A stretch of 64,000 nt of DNA, from the NCBI RefSeq assembly GCF_000717185.1, contig NZ_JNYE01000063.1:1-64000 (forward strand), written 5' to 3'. Source of the stretch: Kitasatospora phosalacinea (lineage in GTDB: Bacteria > Actinomycetota > Actinomycetes > Streptomycetales > Streptomycetaceae). This document shows, in pieces, positions 17,181 through 25,652 of this stretch. A program made the position numbers and the translations under genes. Every line of letters starts with the position of its first letter. Position 1 is the stretch's first letter. Below the pieces are notes generated by a model. That model saw only the letters and a program-made list of their open reading frames with translations, searched no databases and was not told the DNA's origin.

Positions 17181-17218
17181 GCTACCGTCCTGTATGACAG
17201 CACAGAATAGCGCTACCG
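17181..17218. promoter_or_regulatory. Candidate MocR operator in the MocR/EamA intergenic region
   Basis: Two direct repeats of gctaccg (17181-17187 and 17212-17218) are 31 nt apart, close to three helical turns. Between them is a palindrome, ctgt-atg-acag (17190-17200), which contains the EamA ATG. Direct repeats at helical spacing are the usual MocR operator form. Assignment is by position and symmetry only. Confidence 0.4.
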
Positions 17219-18138
17219 GACTTCGCCCGATAGCGGTCGGCACGGCCGGGCCGCTCGGCGGCGCCGTGCAGGCCGCCCTCGGGGTGCTCGCCTTCTCCTT
17301 CAGCTTCCCCGCCACCGCCTGGGCCCTGGAAGGCTTCGGCCCCTGGACGGTCACCGGCCTGCGCGGCGTCCTCGCCGCCCTGCTGGCGGGTGCTTGCCTG
17401 CTCGCCAGCGGCGCCCGCGTCCCGCCCCGCTCCGCCTGGCCCGGCCTGGCGGCCGTCGCGGTGGGCTGCGCGGTCGGCTTCCCGCTGCTGTCCACGCTCG
17501 CGCTGCGGCTCTCCTCCACCGCGCACTCCGCCGTGGTGATCGGCCTGCTGCCGCTGGCCACCGCCGCGGTCGGCGCCCTGCGGGCCGGGTCCCGGCCGCC
17601 CCGGGCGTTCTGGCTCGCCGCGCTCGCCGGGGCCGCCGCCGTGCTCGCCTTCACCGTCCAGCAGAGCGGCGGCGCCGGGCTGACCACCGCCGACCTGTAC
17701 CTGTTCGGGGCGCTGCTGCTCTGCGCCTTCGGCTACGCGGAGGGCGGGCGGCTGGCCCGCGACCTGCCCGGCTGGCAGGTGATCGGCTGGGGCGTGGTCG
17801 CCGCGCTGCCCGTCACCGCGCTCACCGGCGCGCTCGCCCTCGCCGTCGAACCCGTGCACTGGAACTGGCACGGCGTCACCGGGCTGGCCTACCTGGCCGC
17901 GGTCTCCCAGTTCGGCGGCTTCGTCGTCTGGTACCGCGGCATGGCCGCCATCGGCGTCCCCCGGGCCAGCCAACTCCAGCTCGCACAGCCCCTGTTGACG
18001 CTCTGCTGGGCCGTCCTGCTGCTCGCCGAGACGCTCCCCGCCACCGCCCTCCCGACCGCCCTCGCGGTGCTCGTCTGCATCGCGCTCACCCAGCGCGCGG
18101 GACGGCGGGAGGCAGGGCGCGCGGGACGGCGGCAGTAG
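17194..18138 (+). CDS. EamA/DMT-family transporter
   Basis: 314 aa from the ATG at 17194. Ten hydrophobic segments fit two EamA repeats: GVLAFSFSFPATAWALEGFG ... LAFTVQQSGG and LYLFGALLLCAFGYAEGG ... LAVLVCIALTQR. DMT exporters move amino acids, metabolites or drugs. Divergent transcription from a MocR regulator suggests that the substrate is linked to an amine or vitamin B6-type effector, but this is inference. The C-terminus (QRAGRREAGRAGRRQ) is a repetitive basic tail produced by short DNA duplications, one of which includes the stop codon. Confidence 0.9.
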   Translation: MTAQNSATGLRPIAVGTAGPLGGAVQAALGVLAFSFSFPATAWALEGFGPWTVTGLRGVLAALLAGACLLASGARVPPRSAWPGLAAVAVGCAVGFPLLSTLALRLSSTAHSAVVIGLLPLATAAVGALRAGSRPPRAFWLAALAGAAAVLAFTVQQSGGAGLTTADLYLFGALLLCAFGYAEGGRLARDLPGWQVIGWGVVAALPVTALTGALALAVEPVHWNWHGVTGLAYLAAVSQFGGFVVWYRGMAAIGVPRASQLQLAQPLLTLCWAVLLLAETLPATALPTALAVLVCIALTQRAGRREAGRAGRRQ

Positions 18139-18150
18139 CGGCGGCAGTAG
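18127..18150. repeat. 12-nt tandem duplication containing the EamA stop codon
   Basis: cggcggcagtag occurs at 18127-18138 and 18139-18150. Each copy ends in TAG; the first TAG is the gene's stop. Confidence 0.9.
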
Positions 18151-18177
18151 CGGGGGCGGGAGCGGGGCGGGAGGGGC

Positions 18178-18669
18178 TCACTCGGTCAGGGCGCAGTACA
18201 GGTGCTGGCCGTCCTTCTGGGCGCGGCGGGCCAGGACGCCCAACTGGTGGATCAGGCGCATGAGTTCGATCCGCTCCACGCCCTTCAGCTCGTCGGTGCG
18301 GTTCCACTGGCTGGTCAGCTGGGGCAGCCGCTTGCGCTGGATGCCCGCCAGGGCGTCGCGGGTCTCGTCGGAGAGTTCGACCACCCACGGGCCGGTCATC
18401 CAGGGGTCCTCGAGGTCGACGGCGGCGGCCGGGGCCTCTGGGTGCCAGGGCTGCAGGCCGGTGGGCCACACCGAGCGGTCCGGGCCGTCCTTGACCGGGG
18501 AGCCCCCGCCCCGCAGGGCGGCCACCAGGTGGGGGAGCGAGACGGTCGGGTCGACCCCGCGGGCCTGCACCGATTCGAAGGCCTCGGCGGGCGGCTGCTG
18601 CCCGTGCTTCATCACCCTCTGCACGGCGGCCTCGTCGGCGGCTCGGAAGTAGTCGGTCCGCAGGTCCAT
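18178..18669 (-). CDS. Conserved-looking hypothetical protein (163 aa)
   Basis: Soluble, no signal peptide. The start MDLRTDYFRAADEAAVQRVM and later segments (EDPWMTGPWVVELSDETRDAL and LPQLTSQWNRTDELKGVERIEL) have good codon bias and a globular composition. The end, LGVLARRAQKDGQHLYCALTE, contains the only cysteine. This type of protein is common in Streptomyces next to unrelated genes; it may be distantly like DUF1877, but I could not confirm that. It converges with the EamA gene. Confidence 0.7.
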   Translation of the reverse strand: MDLRTDYFRAADEAAVQRVMKHGQQPPAEAFESVQARGVDPTVSLPHLVAALRGGGSPVKDGPDRSVWPTGLQPWHPEAPAAAVDLEDPWMTGPWVVELSDETRDALAGIQRKRLPQLTSQWNRTDELKGVERIELMRLIHQLGVLARRAQKDGQHLYCALTE

Positions 18670-18812
18670 GTCGCACGCTCCCCATCGCTCGGCAAGGCGC
18701 CCAGTGCATCACAGTCCGCGCGGCGGCGGGTACCGGGTCGCCGTCCTGTGATCTGCCTCGCAACCGTCAGCGGGGCTTTCCGCCACGGAAGTTCGGGTAC
18801 TGGCTTTCGGTC

Positions 18813-19440
18813 GTGAGCCCTGTGCCGACGGCCTGGCGGAGCCCCGCGGGCCCCGCGAGCGGCCCGAACCGCCCGAGCGGCCCGAACCGTCCGCTGCGCG
18901 TCCTGCTGGGGGCGTCCGTGCTGGCCAACACCGGCGACGGCCTGCTGCGCACCGGCCTGCTGCTGGTGGTGGCGGCGCACCTGACCGGATCGGTGGGCGC
19001 CTCCTCGCTGGTGACGGCGGTGACCACGGTGCCGTGGCTGCTGTCCGGGATCCCCGCCGGGATGCTCGCCGACCGGGCCGGCCGCAATGTGTCGATGGTG
19101 GCGGCGGACGGGGCGCGGGCGGCGCTGGTCCTGGCGATCGGGGCCGCGGCCTGGGCCGGGGTGCGGTCGCTGCCGCTGCTGGGCCTGGCGTTCCCGGCGC
19201 GGCACCGGGCGCTCCGGGTGATCACCCTCGCCAGGGCGCTCACCACGCTCGCCAACACGTCCTTCCTGGCGCTGTTCGTGGTGTACGCGACCACCGGCCC
19301 GCTGCACCTCGGCGACGCGGCCCTCGGGGTGCTGCTCAGCTCGGTCGGCGTCGGCACCGCGGTCGGCTCGCTCACCGCGCACCGGGCCGAACGCCGCTTC
19401 GGCGCCGCGCCAGTGCTGTGCGCGACCCGGCTCGGCCGGG
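18813..19440 (+). pseudogene. Decayed MFS transporter with internal deletion and lost C-terminus
   Basis: The N-terminal part has MFS character: RVLLGASVLANTGDGLLRTG (TM1), PWLLSGIPAGMLADRAGRNV (motif A) and about four TMs. At 19190-19205 the sequence jumps from LPLLGLAFPAR to RALRVITLARALTTLANTSF, skipping roughly TM5-TM6. The second half stops after VLCATRLG near 19435, and the frame continues as Arg/Pro-rich nonsense to 19628. A functional protein would need about 400 residues; only about 205 are recognisable. Confidence 0.7.
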
Positions 19441-19536
19441 CGCCGGACCGGGCGCGGGGCCGGCCGCCGGGCCGGGCCCGGCGGAGGAGCGGGCGGGGCG
19501 GCACCCCCGCACAAGGAGCCGCGCCGCCCGCTCCGG

Positions 19537-20625
19537 TCAGTAGGTGCCGGGGACCCCGGCGTCCCTGCAGGCCTTGGCGAACTGCGGGGTGCAGATCTCC
19601 TCGGCCTTGTAGAGGCCGCCGTCGATGATCGTCTCGACGACCTTGGCCTTGGTGACGACGATCGGGGTGAGCAGCATCGAGGGGATCTGCAGGCCGTCCG
19701 ACTCGGTCATGGTGGAGGCGACCGCGGTGATGTCGATGCCCTTCACCAGGTAGACCGCCATGTTGGCGGCCGCGTCGGCCTCCGGCTGGTACGGCTTATA
19801 GATGGTGTACGCCTGCTCGCCGGTGAGGATCCGGCGGACCGCGTCCAGCGAGGCGTCCTGCCCGCCGACCGGCACGTCGGTGCGGCCGGCCTTGTGCAGC
19901 TCGTCGATGATCGCGCCGGCCATGCCGTCGTTCGCCGAGTACACGGCCTGGAAGCCGTTCTTGCCGAGCTTGGAGATCGCCTCGTCCATCTTCGCGGCGG
20001 CGATCTCCGGCTTCCACTCGCCGGACTGCTCGTACGCGATCCGCTTGACCTTGCCGTCCAGCGACTTGTGGGCGCCGGCCTTGAAGTCGGCCGCGTTGGG
20101 GTCGGTCTCGGCGCCGTTGATCATGACGACCTCGGCGTCGGCGGCGTGCTTGCCCAGCGCCTCCAGCAGCGCCTGGCCCTGGAGTTCGCCGGTGCGCTGG
20201 TTGTCGAAGGAGATGTAGGCGGCGACGTTCCCGGCGGCCAGCCGGTCGTACGCGATGACCTTGGTGCCCTTGCGGTTGGCCTCCTCGACCCACGGGGCGG
20301 TGACGGCGGCGTTCACCGGGTCGAGCAGGATCACCTTGACCCCGCGGGAGAGTAGCGCGTCGAACTGCTCCTTCTGCACCTTCTCGTCGCCGTCGGCGTT
20401 GGCGTAGTCGAGGGTGCACTTGGTGCACATCCCGTTGACGGACGCCTCGATCAGCGGCTTGTCGAAGGCCTCGTAGCGGGTGGAGGAGGAGCGTTCGGGC
20501 AACAGCAGTCCGATGGACTGGTTGCCGTTGGACGACGAGGGCTTGTCGTCCCCGCAGGCGGCGAGCGACATCGCCATCGACACGGCGGCCGTGCCAATGA
20601 CGAGTCGACGCGTCATCGAGTTCAT
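19537..20625 (-). CDS. Sugar ABC transporter substrate-binding lipoprotein (xylose/ribose type)
   Basis: 362 aa. The signal peptide ends in a lipobox (MSLAACGDD), so it is a membrane-anchored lipoprotein. The mature part is a periplasmic-binding-protein type I fold: IGLLLPERSSSTRYEAFDKP, VILLDPVNAAVTAPWVEEAN, VAAYISFDNQRTGELQGQAL, VYSANDGMAGAIIDELHKAG and VPVGGQDASLDAVRRILTGE. This order matches XylF/ChvE-like proteins that bind D-xylose or similar aldoses. No ATPase or permease gene is adjacent on either side, so it is an orphan in this window and must use components encoded elsewhere. A large interrupted palindrome lies upstream. Confidence 0.9.
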   Translation of the reverse strand: MNSMTRRLVIGTAAVSMAMSLAACGDDKPSSSNGNQSIGLLLPERSSSTRYEAFDKPLIEASVNGMCTKCTLDYANADGDEKVQKEQFDALLSRGVKVILLDPVNAAVTAPWVEEANRKGTKVIAYDRLAAGNVAAYISFDNQRTGELQGQALLEALGKHAADAEVVMINGAETDPNAADFKAGAHKSLDGKVKRIAYEQSGEWKPEIAAAKMDEAISKLGKNGFQAVYSANDGMAGAIIDELHKAGRTDVPVGGQDASLDAVRRILTGEQAYTIYKPYQPEADAAANMAVYLVKGIDITAVASTMTESDGLQIPSMLLTPIVVTKAKVVETIIDGGLYKAEEICTPQFAKACRDAGVPGTY

Positions 20626-20701
20626 GGTGGGTGGTGCCTCCCTGACAGCGCCGTGTCCCTACGGCGAGGTGAGGGGAGTCAAGCCCACCCGTCGTATGTC
20701 G

Positions 20702-20754
20702 TCAAGAAGTAAATCATTGGTCGAGAGGATTCGACCAAGTCGTTACCTTCTTGA
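20702..20754. promoter_or_regulatory. 53-bp nested palindrome upstream of the sugar-binding lipoprotein
   Basis: Inner arms ttggtcga (20717-20724) and tcgaccaa (20731-20738) flank a 6-nt centre. Outer arms tcaagaag (20702-20709) and cttcttga (20747-20754) are also perfect, with taa/tta next to them. The site is 77-129 nt upstream of the lipoprotein ATG and 30 nt downstream of the EamA stop. It looks like an operator for a dimeric or tetrameric repressor (ROK or LacI type), or a bipartite hairpin. Confidence 0.6.
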
Positions 20755-20785
20755 ATGCATAACGGGAGATTCGCTCACGGAGCGT

Positions 20786-21802
20786 TCAGCGCTCGTTACG
20801 TGCCACCAGGAACACCCCGCCGACCACGATCCCGCCGCCGAGCAAGATCGGCCAGGTCAGGGTCTCGGCGAGGAAGAGCCAGCCCAGGAACACCGCCACC
20901 ACCGGATTGACGTACGCGTAGGTCGCCACCAACGGAAGCGGTGCACGCTGCAACAGCCAGGCGTAAGACGTGAACGCGACAATAGAGCCGAACAGCACCA
21001 GGTACACCAGCCCGCTCCACGAGGCCGCCGACACCGCCCCCGGATCGAAGCCGCCCGGCTCGCCGCGCGCGAACGACAGCGCCAGCGCGCCCAGCGAACC
21101 CGCCAGCATCTCGTACACGCTCGCCACGAACGGGTCCGCCGGCATCGGCAGCCGGCCCGCCAGCACCGAACCCAGCGCCCACACCACCGCCGCGCCCACC
21201 ACCAGCAGCAGCCCCGACAACCCCACCTCGCCGGTCAACCCCGGCGCGGTCAGCACCACCAGGCCCGCCAGGCCCAGCAGCACGCCCGCCAGCGTCGCCC
21301 CGCCCGTCCGCGCCCCGAACGCCCGGCGCAGCAGCACCACCCACAGCGGCACGCTCGCCACCATCAGCGCCGCCAGCCCCGACGGCACCGTCCGCTCCGC
21401 CAGCACCACCAGCCCGTTGCCGCCGACCAGCAGCAGCACGCCCACCAGGAAGGCGGAGGCGAACTGACGTCGCGTCACCCGCAGCGCCCCCCACCCCTTA
21501 CGGACCGTCAGGCCCGCACCGAGCAGCAGCGTCGCCGCGCCGAAGCGCAGCGCGCCCGACAGCAGCGGCGGCATCGTCTCCACCACCACCCGGATCGCCA
21601 GGTAGGTCGACCCCCACACCACGTACACGATGCCCAGCGCCGCCCACACCGCCGCCCCGAGCCCGGCCGGACGGGCGGCCGCGGCGGTGGTGGCGGTGGC
21701 CGCGGCGGTGGTGGTGGCGGCGGTGGCGGCCCGCGGTGCCGCCGCCACGGAGGGACAGTCGGGGTCGGCGTCGGCGGGGGACTGCGGAGCGGGCGTGGAC
21801 AC
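20786..21802 (-). CDS. EamA-family transporter (YedA-like)
   Basis: 338 aa. A low-complexity Ala/Thr-rich N-terminus of about 48 residues precedes ten TM helices in two EamA repeats. The first repeat starts AALGIVYVVWGSTYLAIRVV, the WGSTY motif typical of YedA/RhaT-type DMT exporters. The second contains YLVLFGSIVAFTSYAWLLQR and ends YVNPVVAVFLGWLFLAETL, the conserved final signature. Export of amino acids or other small metabolites is expected. The Ala/Thr tract is encoded by a GCC/ACC repeat and is probably not functional. Confidence 0.9.
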   Translation of the reverse strand: MSTPAPQSPADADPDCPSVAAAPRAATAATTTAAATATTAAAARPAGLGAAVWAALGIVYVVWGSTYLAIRVVVETMPPLLSGALRFGAATLLLGAGLTVRKGWGALRVTRRQFASAFLVGVLLLVGGNGLVVLAERTVPSGLAALMVASVPLWVVLLRRAFGARTGGATLAGVLLGLAGLVVLTAPGLTGEVGLSGLLLVVGAAVVWALGSVLAGRLPMPADPFVASVYEMLAGSLGALALSFARGEPGGFDPGAVSAASWSGLVYLVLFGSIVAFTSYAWLLQRAPLPLVATYAYVNPVVAVFLGWLFLAETLTWPILLGGGIVVGGVFLVARNER

Positions 21803-22044
21803 GGGTGTCTCCTCGTCTTGGTCCTGACAGGCGGTGTACGGCGGAATGACACCACACTCCGTCCGGCCCCGGAAGGCGCTTCCACCACCCGGTACGGCCC
21901 CTACGGGCAGACGCCGCCCGCCGCACGCCGGGCAGGGCCGACCGGATGAACCGGCGCACCACCGCGCCCCAGCCGCCCCGCACCGAGCGCGCCGAATGGT
22001 AGGGATGGGGACGGCCGAGCGCAGCCGACCAGAGGAGCGGCCGC

Positions 22045-23601
22045 ATGGCGTGGTTCGCCGCCCCCGAGTACCGGCTCGCCCGCGAGCTGTTCCTGCGCCT
22101 GCTCGCCCTCGTGTACGCGTGCGGGTTCCTCGCCGCCGCCCGGCAGTTCCGCGCCCTGCTCGGCAGCCGCGGCATGCTCCCCGTCCCGCGCTTCCTGGCC
22201 CGCGTCCCGTTCCGCCGGGCCCCCAGCCTGTTCCACTGGCACTACAGCGACCGCCTCTACGCCGCCCTCGCCCGGACCGGCCTGCTGCTCTCCCTCGCCC
22301 TGCTCGCCGGAGCCGCGAACCTGCTCCCGCTCGGCGCGGCGATGGCCCTGTGGGCGCTGCTCTGGGTGCTCTACCTGTCGATCGTCAACACCGGCCAGAC
22401 CTGGTACGCCTTCGGATGGGAGTCCCTGCTGCTGGAGGCCGGGGCCCTCGCCGTGTTCCTCGGCAACGACCGCGTCGCCCCGCCGCTGCTCCTCCTGTGG
22501 CTGCTGCGCTGGCTGCTGTTCCGGGTCGAGTTCGGCGCCGGACTGATCAAGTGGCGCGGCGACGAGTGCTGGCGCAAGCTCACCTGCCTCTACCACCACC
22601 ACGAGACCCAGCCCATGCCCGGCCCGCTCAGCTGGTTCTTCCACCACCTGCCCCGCCCCCTGCACAAGGCCGAGGCCGCCGCCAACCACGTCGTCCAACT
22701 CGCCGTTCCCTTCGGCCTGTTCCTCCCCCAGCCGATCGCCTCCGGCGCCGCCCTGCTGATGATCGCCACCCAGCTGTGGCTGATCGCCTCCGGCAACTTC
22801 GCCTGGCTCAACTGGCTCACCGTCGCCCTCGCCCTCTCCGTCCTCGACACCGGCACCCTGCGCCACGCCCTGCCGCTCGGCCCCGACCCCGACCTCGCGT
22901 ACGGGCCCCAACCCGCCTGGTACCAGGGGGCGGTGGCCGCCTACGTGTTGCTGGTGCTCGTCCTCTCCTGGCGCCCCCTGCGCAACCTGCTCTCCCCGCG
23001 CCAGCAGATGAACCGCTCCTGGGACCGCCTCCACCTGGTCAACAGCTACGGCGCGTTCGGCTCCGTCAACCGCGACCGGTACGAGATCGTCCTCGCGGGC
23101 ACCCGCGACGCCCGCGGCACCGACGGCTGGCAGGAGTACGAGTTCCACGGCAAGCCCGGCGAACCGCGGCGCCTGCCACGCCAGTTCGCGCCCTACCACC
23201 TGCGCCTCGACTGGCTGATGTGGTTCGCCGCGATCTCCCCCTCCTACGCCCGCCCCTGGTTCCTCCCGCTGCTCGCCCGCCTGCTCACCAACGACCCCGA
23301 CACCCTGCGGCTGCTGCGCCGCAACCCCTTCCCCGACGCCCCGCCCGCCCTCGTCCGCGCCGAACTCCACCACTACCGCTTCACCGACGCCCACGAACTC
23401 CGCACCACCGGAACCTGGTGGCACCGCCGCCGCGTCCGCACCTACCAGCGGCCGGTCGGAATCGACGACCTGCGGGCGTACGCCCCCGCGGCGGAGGGGC
23501 CGGGCGGCGGGCGACCGGGTGACGGGCGGTCCTGGCCGGGCGGCGGGCCGGGCGGCGGACGGAAGGGGTGGAAGGGGTGGAGGGGGCGTGGAGGACCGTG
23601 A
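22045..23601 (+). CDS. Lipase maturation factor family membrane protein (LMF1-like)
   Basis: 518 aa. The N-terminal half has several TM helices (LLALVYACGFLAAARQF, LALLAGAANLLPLG, LLLWLLRWLLFRVEFGAGLIK). Family hallmarks are NTGQTWYAFGWESLLLEAG, KWRGDECWRKLTCLYHHHETQPMP, WDRLHLVNSYGAFGSVNRDR and FAPYHLRLDWLMWFAAI. In animals LMF1 helps fold secreted lipases; the bacterial role is unknown, and it is tempting to link it to secreted lipases such as the one at 32091. The last 50 residues are a Gly/Arg/Trp-rich repetitive tail that looks unstructured. Confidence 0.92.
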   Translation: MAWFAAPEYRLARELFLRLLALVYACGFLAAARQFRALLGSRGMLPVPRFLARVPFRRAPSLFHWHYSDRLYAALARTGLLLSLALLAGAANLLPLGAAMALWALLWVLYLSIVNTGQTWYAFGWESLLLEAGALAVFLGNDRVAPPLLLLWLLRWLLFRVEFGAGLIKWRGDECWRKLTCLYHHHETQPMPGPLSWFFHHLPRPLHKAEAAANHVVQLAVPFGLFLPQPIASGAALLMIATQLWLIASGNFAWLNWLTVALALSVLDTGTLRHALPLGPDPDLAYGPQPAWYQGAVAAYVLLVLVLSWRPLRNLLSPRQQMNRSWDRLHLVNSYGAFGSVNRDRYEIVLAGTRDARGTDGWQEYEFHGKPGEPRRLPRQFAPYHLRLDWLMWFAAISPSYARPWFLPLLARLLTNDPDTLRLLRRNPFPDAPPALVRAELHHYRFTDAHELRTTGTWWHRRRVRTYQRPVGIDDLRAYAPAAEGPGGGRPGDGRSWPGGGPGGGRKGWKGWRGRGGP

Positions 23602-23870
23602 CCACCCCACCCAACTCCCGGCCCCCACCCGGCCGGGGCGTACTGTCGGTGCCGCTCCCTACCGTACGGACCGTGCGGACGGGCCCCGCGCCCCCCACCA
23701 GCGGTCCACCACGGGCCACCGCGGCCCGGCGGAACCCACGGAGGTCCGGTGCGTGCACGGCTCGAACGCGCACCCGTATTCTGGCCTCCCGCGACGCCAC
23801 CGCCGCCGCAACCACCCCACCCGCCCCGCCAGTCCCACTGCCCGCCAAACGCCACGAACCGGACTTTCAC

Positions 23871-25591
23871 ATGACAGTGCGCACCCTGAACGACGCCGAC
23901 GACACCGCGTCCGACACCGCGGCCACGACGGACGGCGAGACCCGCCAGAGCACCCGTGAGGAACTCGGCCGCTTCGCCGAGCAGGGCGGCTTCGCCCTCA
24001 CCGCGGACACCAACCCCTGGCTGGAGGCCGCCGAAACCGTCACCGGCCCCGAGGACGCCCGCGCCGCCTCCACCGTCCTCGCCGAACTCCGCAGCCGCGA
24101 CACCCGCGCCGTCGGCCAGGCCGCCAACGCCATCGCCACCAAGGCCGGCCTCGACATCCCCGACACCCTCGGCGGCCTCACCACCCTGCTCGACCTCCTC
24201 CAGCGCGTCCACGCGACCTCCGCGACGCTGCGCACCGAGGCCTACGAGCAGGACCTCGCCGAACTCGCCGCCGCCACCGGCAGCTCCGCCTACCGCAAGG
24301 AGAACGGCGCCAAGCTCGGCTGGAACCGCCGCCGCCAGCTCCGCGGCCGGGCCCGCGCCCTCGCCGCCGCGGGCACCCGCCCCGGCCGCGCCGACCTGCA
24401 CACCGCCCTGGTCGCCGCCGCCGACGCCCACCGCGACTGGACCGCCCTCTCCAACGGCACCTCCCGCCCCTCCGTCCCCGTCGACGGAGCCCTCCTCACC
24501 GAGACCGCCAACGTCGTCGAATCCCTCGCCGACGCGGTCCGCTCCCTCACCCGCCTCCTCCCCGAACGCGCCCTCGACGCCCTCCCGCTCACCGAACTCG
24601 CCGACCTCGTCGACCGCCTCGCCGCCGACGAAGGCACCCTCTACCGGCTCTCCGCGCTGCGCCAGCTGCGACTGGAACTCGCCGAGCAGGGGCTCACCGA
24701 GCTGCTGGGGGAGCTGAACGAGCGGCAAGCCGACAAGGACGCTGCGCTGGCCGCGTACGACCGGCACGTCGCCGCGAAGGCCGCGCTGGCGGCGGGGCCG
24801 CGCCAGGGCGAGGCCCCGGTCGAGGAGACGGTGGCCGAGACCGAGGTCGTCGAGGACGAGCCCATGGTTGAGGTTGAGGTTGCTGTCGAGGAGCCGGTGG
24901 CTGAGGTTGAGCCGGTGGTCGAGGCTGTGGTGACTGAGGAGCCCGAGGTCGAGCCGGAGCCCGAGGCTGCGGTGGAGGCCCCGGCTGTTGAGGTTGAGGT
25001 CGCTGTCGAGGAGCCGGTGGCCGAGGCTGCGGTGGAGGCGCCGACCGTTGAGGCTGAGGCTGCTGTCGAGGAGGCGGCGGCTGAGGTCGAGCCGGAGCCC
25101 GAGGCTGCGGTCAAGGCCCCGGCTGTTGAGGTTGAGGTTGCTGTCGAGGAGGCGGTGGCCGAGGTCGAGCCGGAGGTTGTCGTCGAGCCGGTGGCCGAGG
25201 TCGAGGTTGCCGTTGAGGAGGCGGCGGCTGAGGTTGCCGTTGAGGCGGAGGCTGTCGTCGAGTCGGAGCCTGAGGCTGTGGTGGAGGCCCCGGCTGTTGA
25301 GGTTGAGGTTGCTGTCGAGGAGGCGGTGGCCGAGGTGCGGCTGAGGTTGCCGAGCCGGCTGCTGTCACGGTGGTGGCGGGGTGGGCCAAGCCCGAGCTGG
25401 TGCCGGGGAAGCCGATCACCGGGTACTCCGCGGAGGAACTGGTCGCGCTGGTGGGCTGGTTGGACTCGGACGGGGAGGAGCGCAGCGATGACGAGTTGCT
25501 GCGGGCGGCGATGAAGGAGCTCGGGTTCGCCCGGCTCGGGCCGCGGATCAAGGAGGCGCTGGGCGCCGCGGTGGCTTCCGTCCGCGCCTGA
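23871..25591 (+). pseudogene. Large acidic repeat protein broken by a one-base frameshift
   Basis: From the ATG at 23871 (MTVRTLNDADD) the frame encodes a helical domain of about 310 residues (GRFAEQGGFALTADTNPWLE, KLGWNRRRQLRGRARALAAA, TELLGELNERQADKDAALAAY). About 160 residues of Val/Glu/Ala/Pro repeat (EVEVAVEEPVAE-type units) follow. Near 25341 one G appears to be missing. The frame then reads RLRLPSRLLSRWW, while the -1 frame continues the repeat into VAEPAAVTVVAGWAKPELV and a compact C-terminal domain (YSAEELVALVGWLDSDGEER, LLRAAMKELGFARLGPRIKE) ending at 25591. That C-terminal motif recurs in actinobacterial ATPase/helicase-associated proteins, as I recall. No function is assigned. The break may be real, a slippage switch or a sequencing error. 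Confidence 0.75.
24866..25345. repeat. Degenerate GAG/GTT/GCT codon repeat encoding the Val-Glu-Ala tract
   Basis: Blocks such as gttgaggttgaggttgctgt and cgaggaggcggtggccgagg recur five or more times at spacings of about 90-130 nt. Unusual GTT and GCT codons are kept among repeats, unlike the GTC/GCC bias of the rest of the gene. This suggests recent expansion by recombination or slippage. Confidence 0.85.
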
Positions 25592-25613
25592 CGTTTCGTC
25601 AAGTAGGGTGCTT

Positions 25614-25650
25614 CCGCCCGCCGTTGTGCTTCGTGCGCAGCGGCGGGCGG
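25614..25650. terminator. Bidirectional terminator between convergent genes
   Basis: A 16-bp stem pairs 25614-25629 with 25635-25650 over a 5-nt ttcgt loop, allowing two G-U pairs. It lies between the acidic repeat gene (plus) and the deaminase (minus). Confidence 0.8.
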
Positions 25651-25652
25651 TG

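Noticed and set aside
25592..25652. Possible small RNA between convergent genes
   Set aside because: A single hairpin explains the stretch as a shared terminator.
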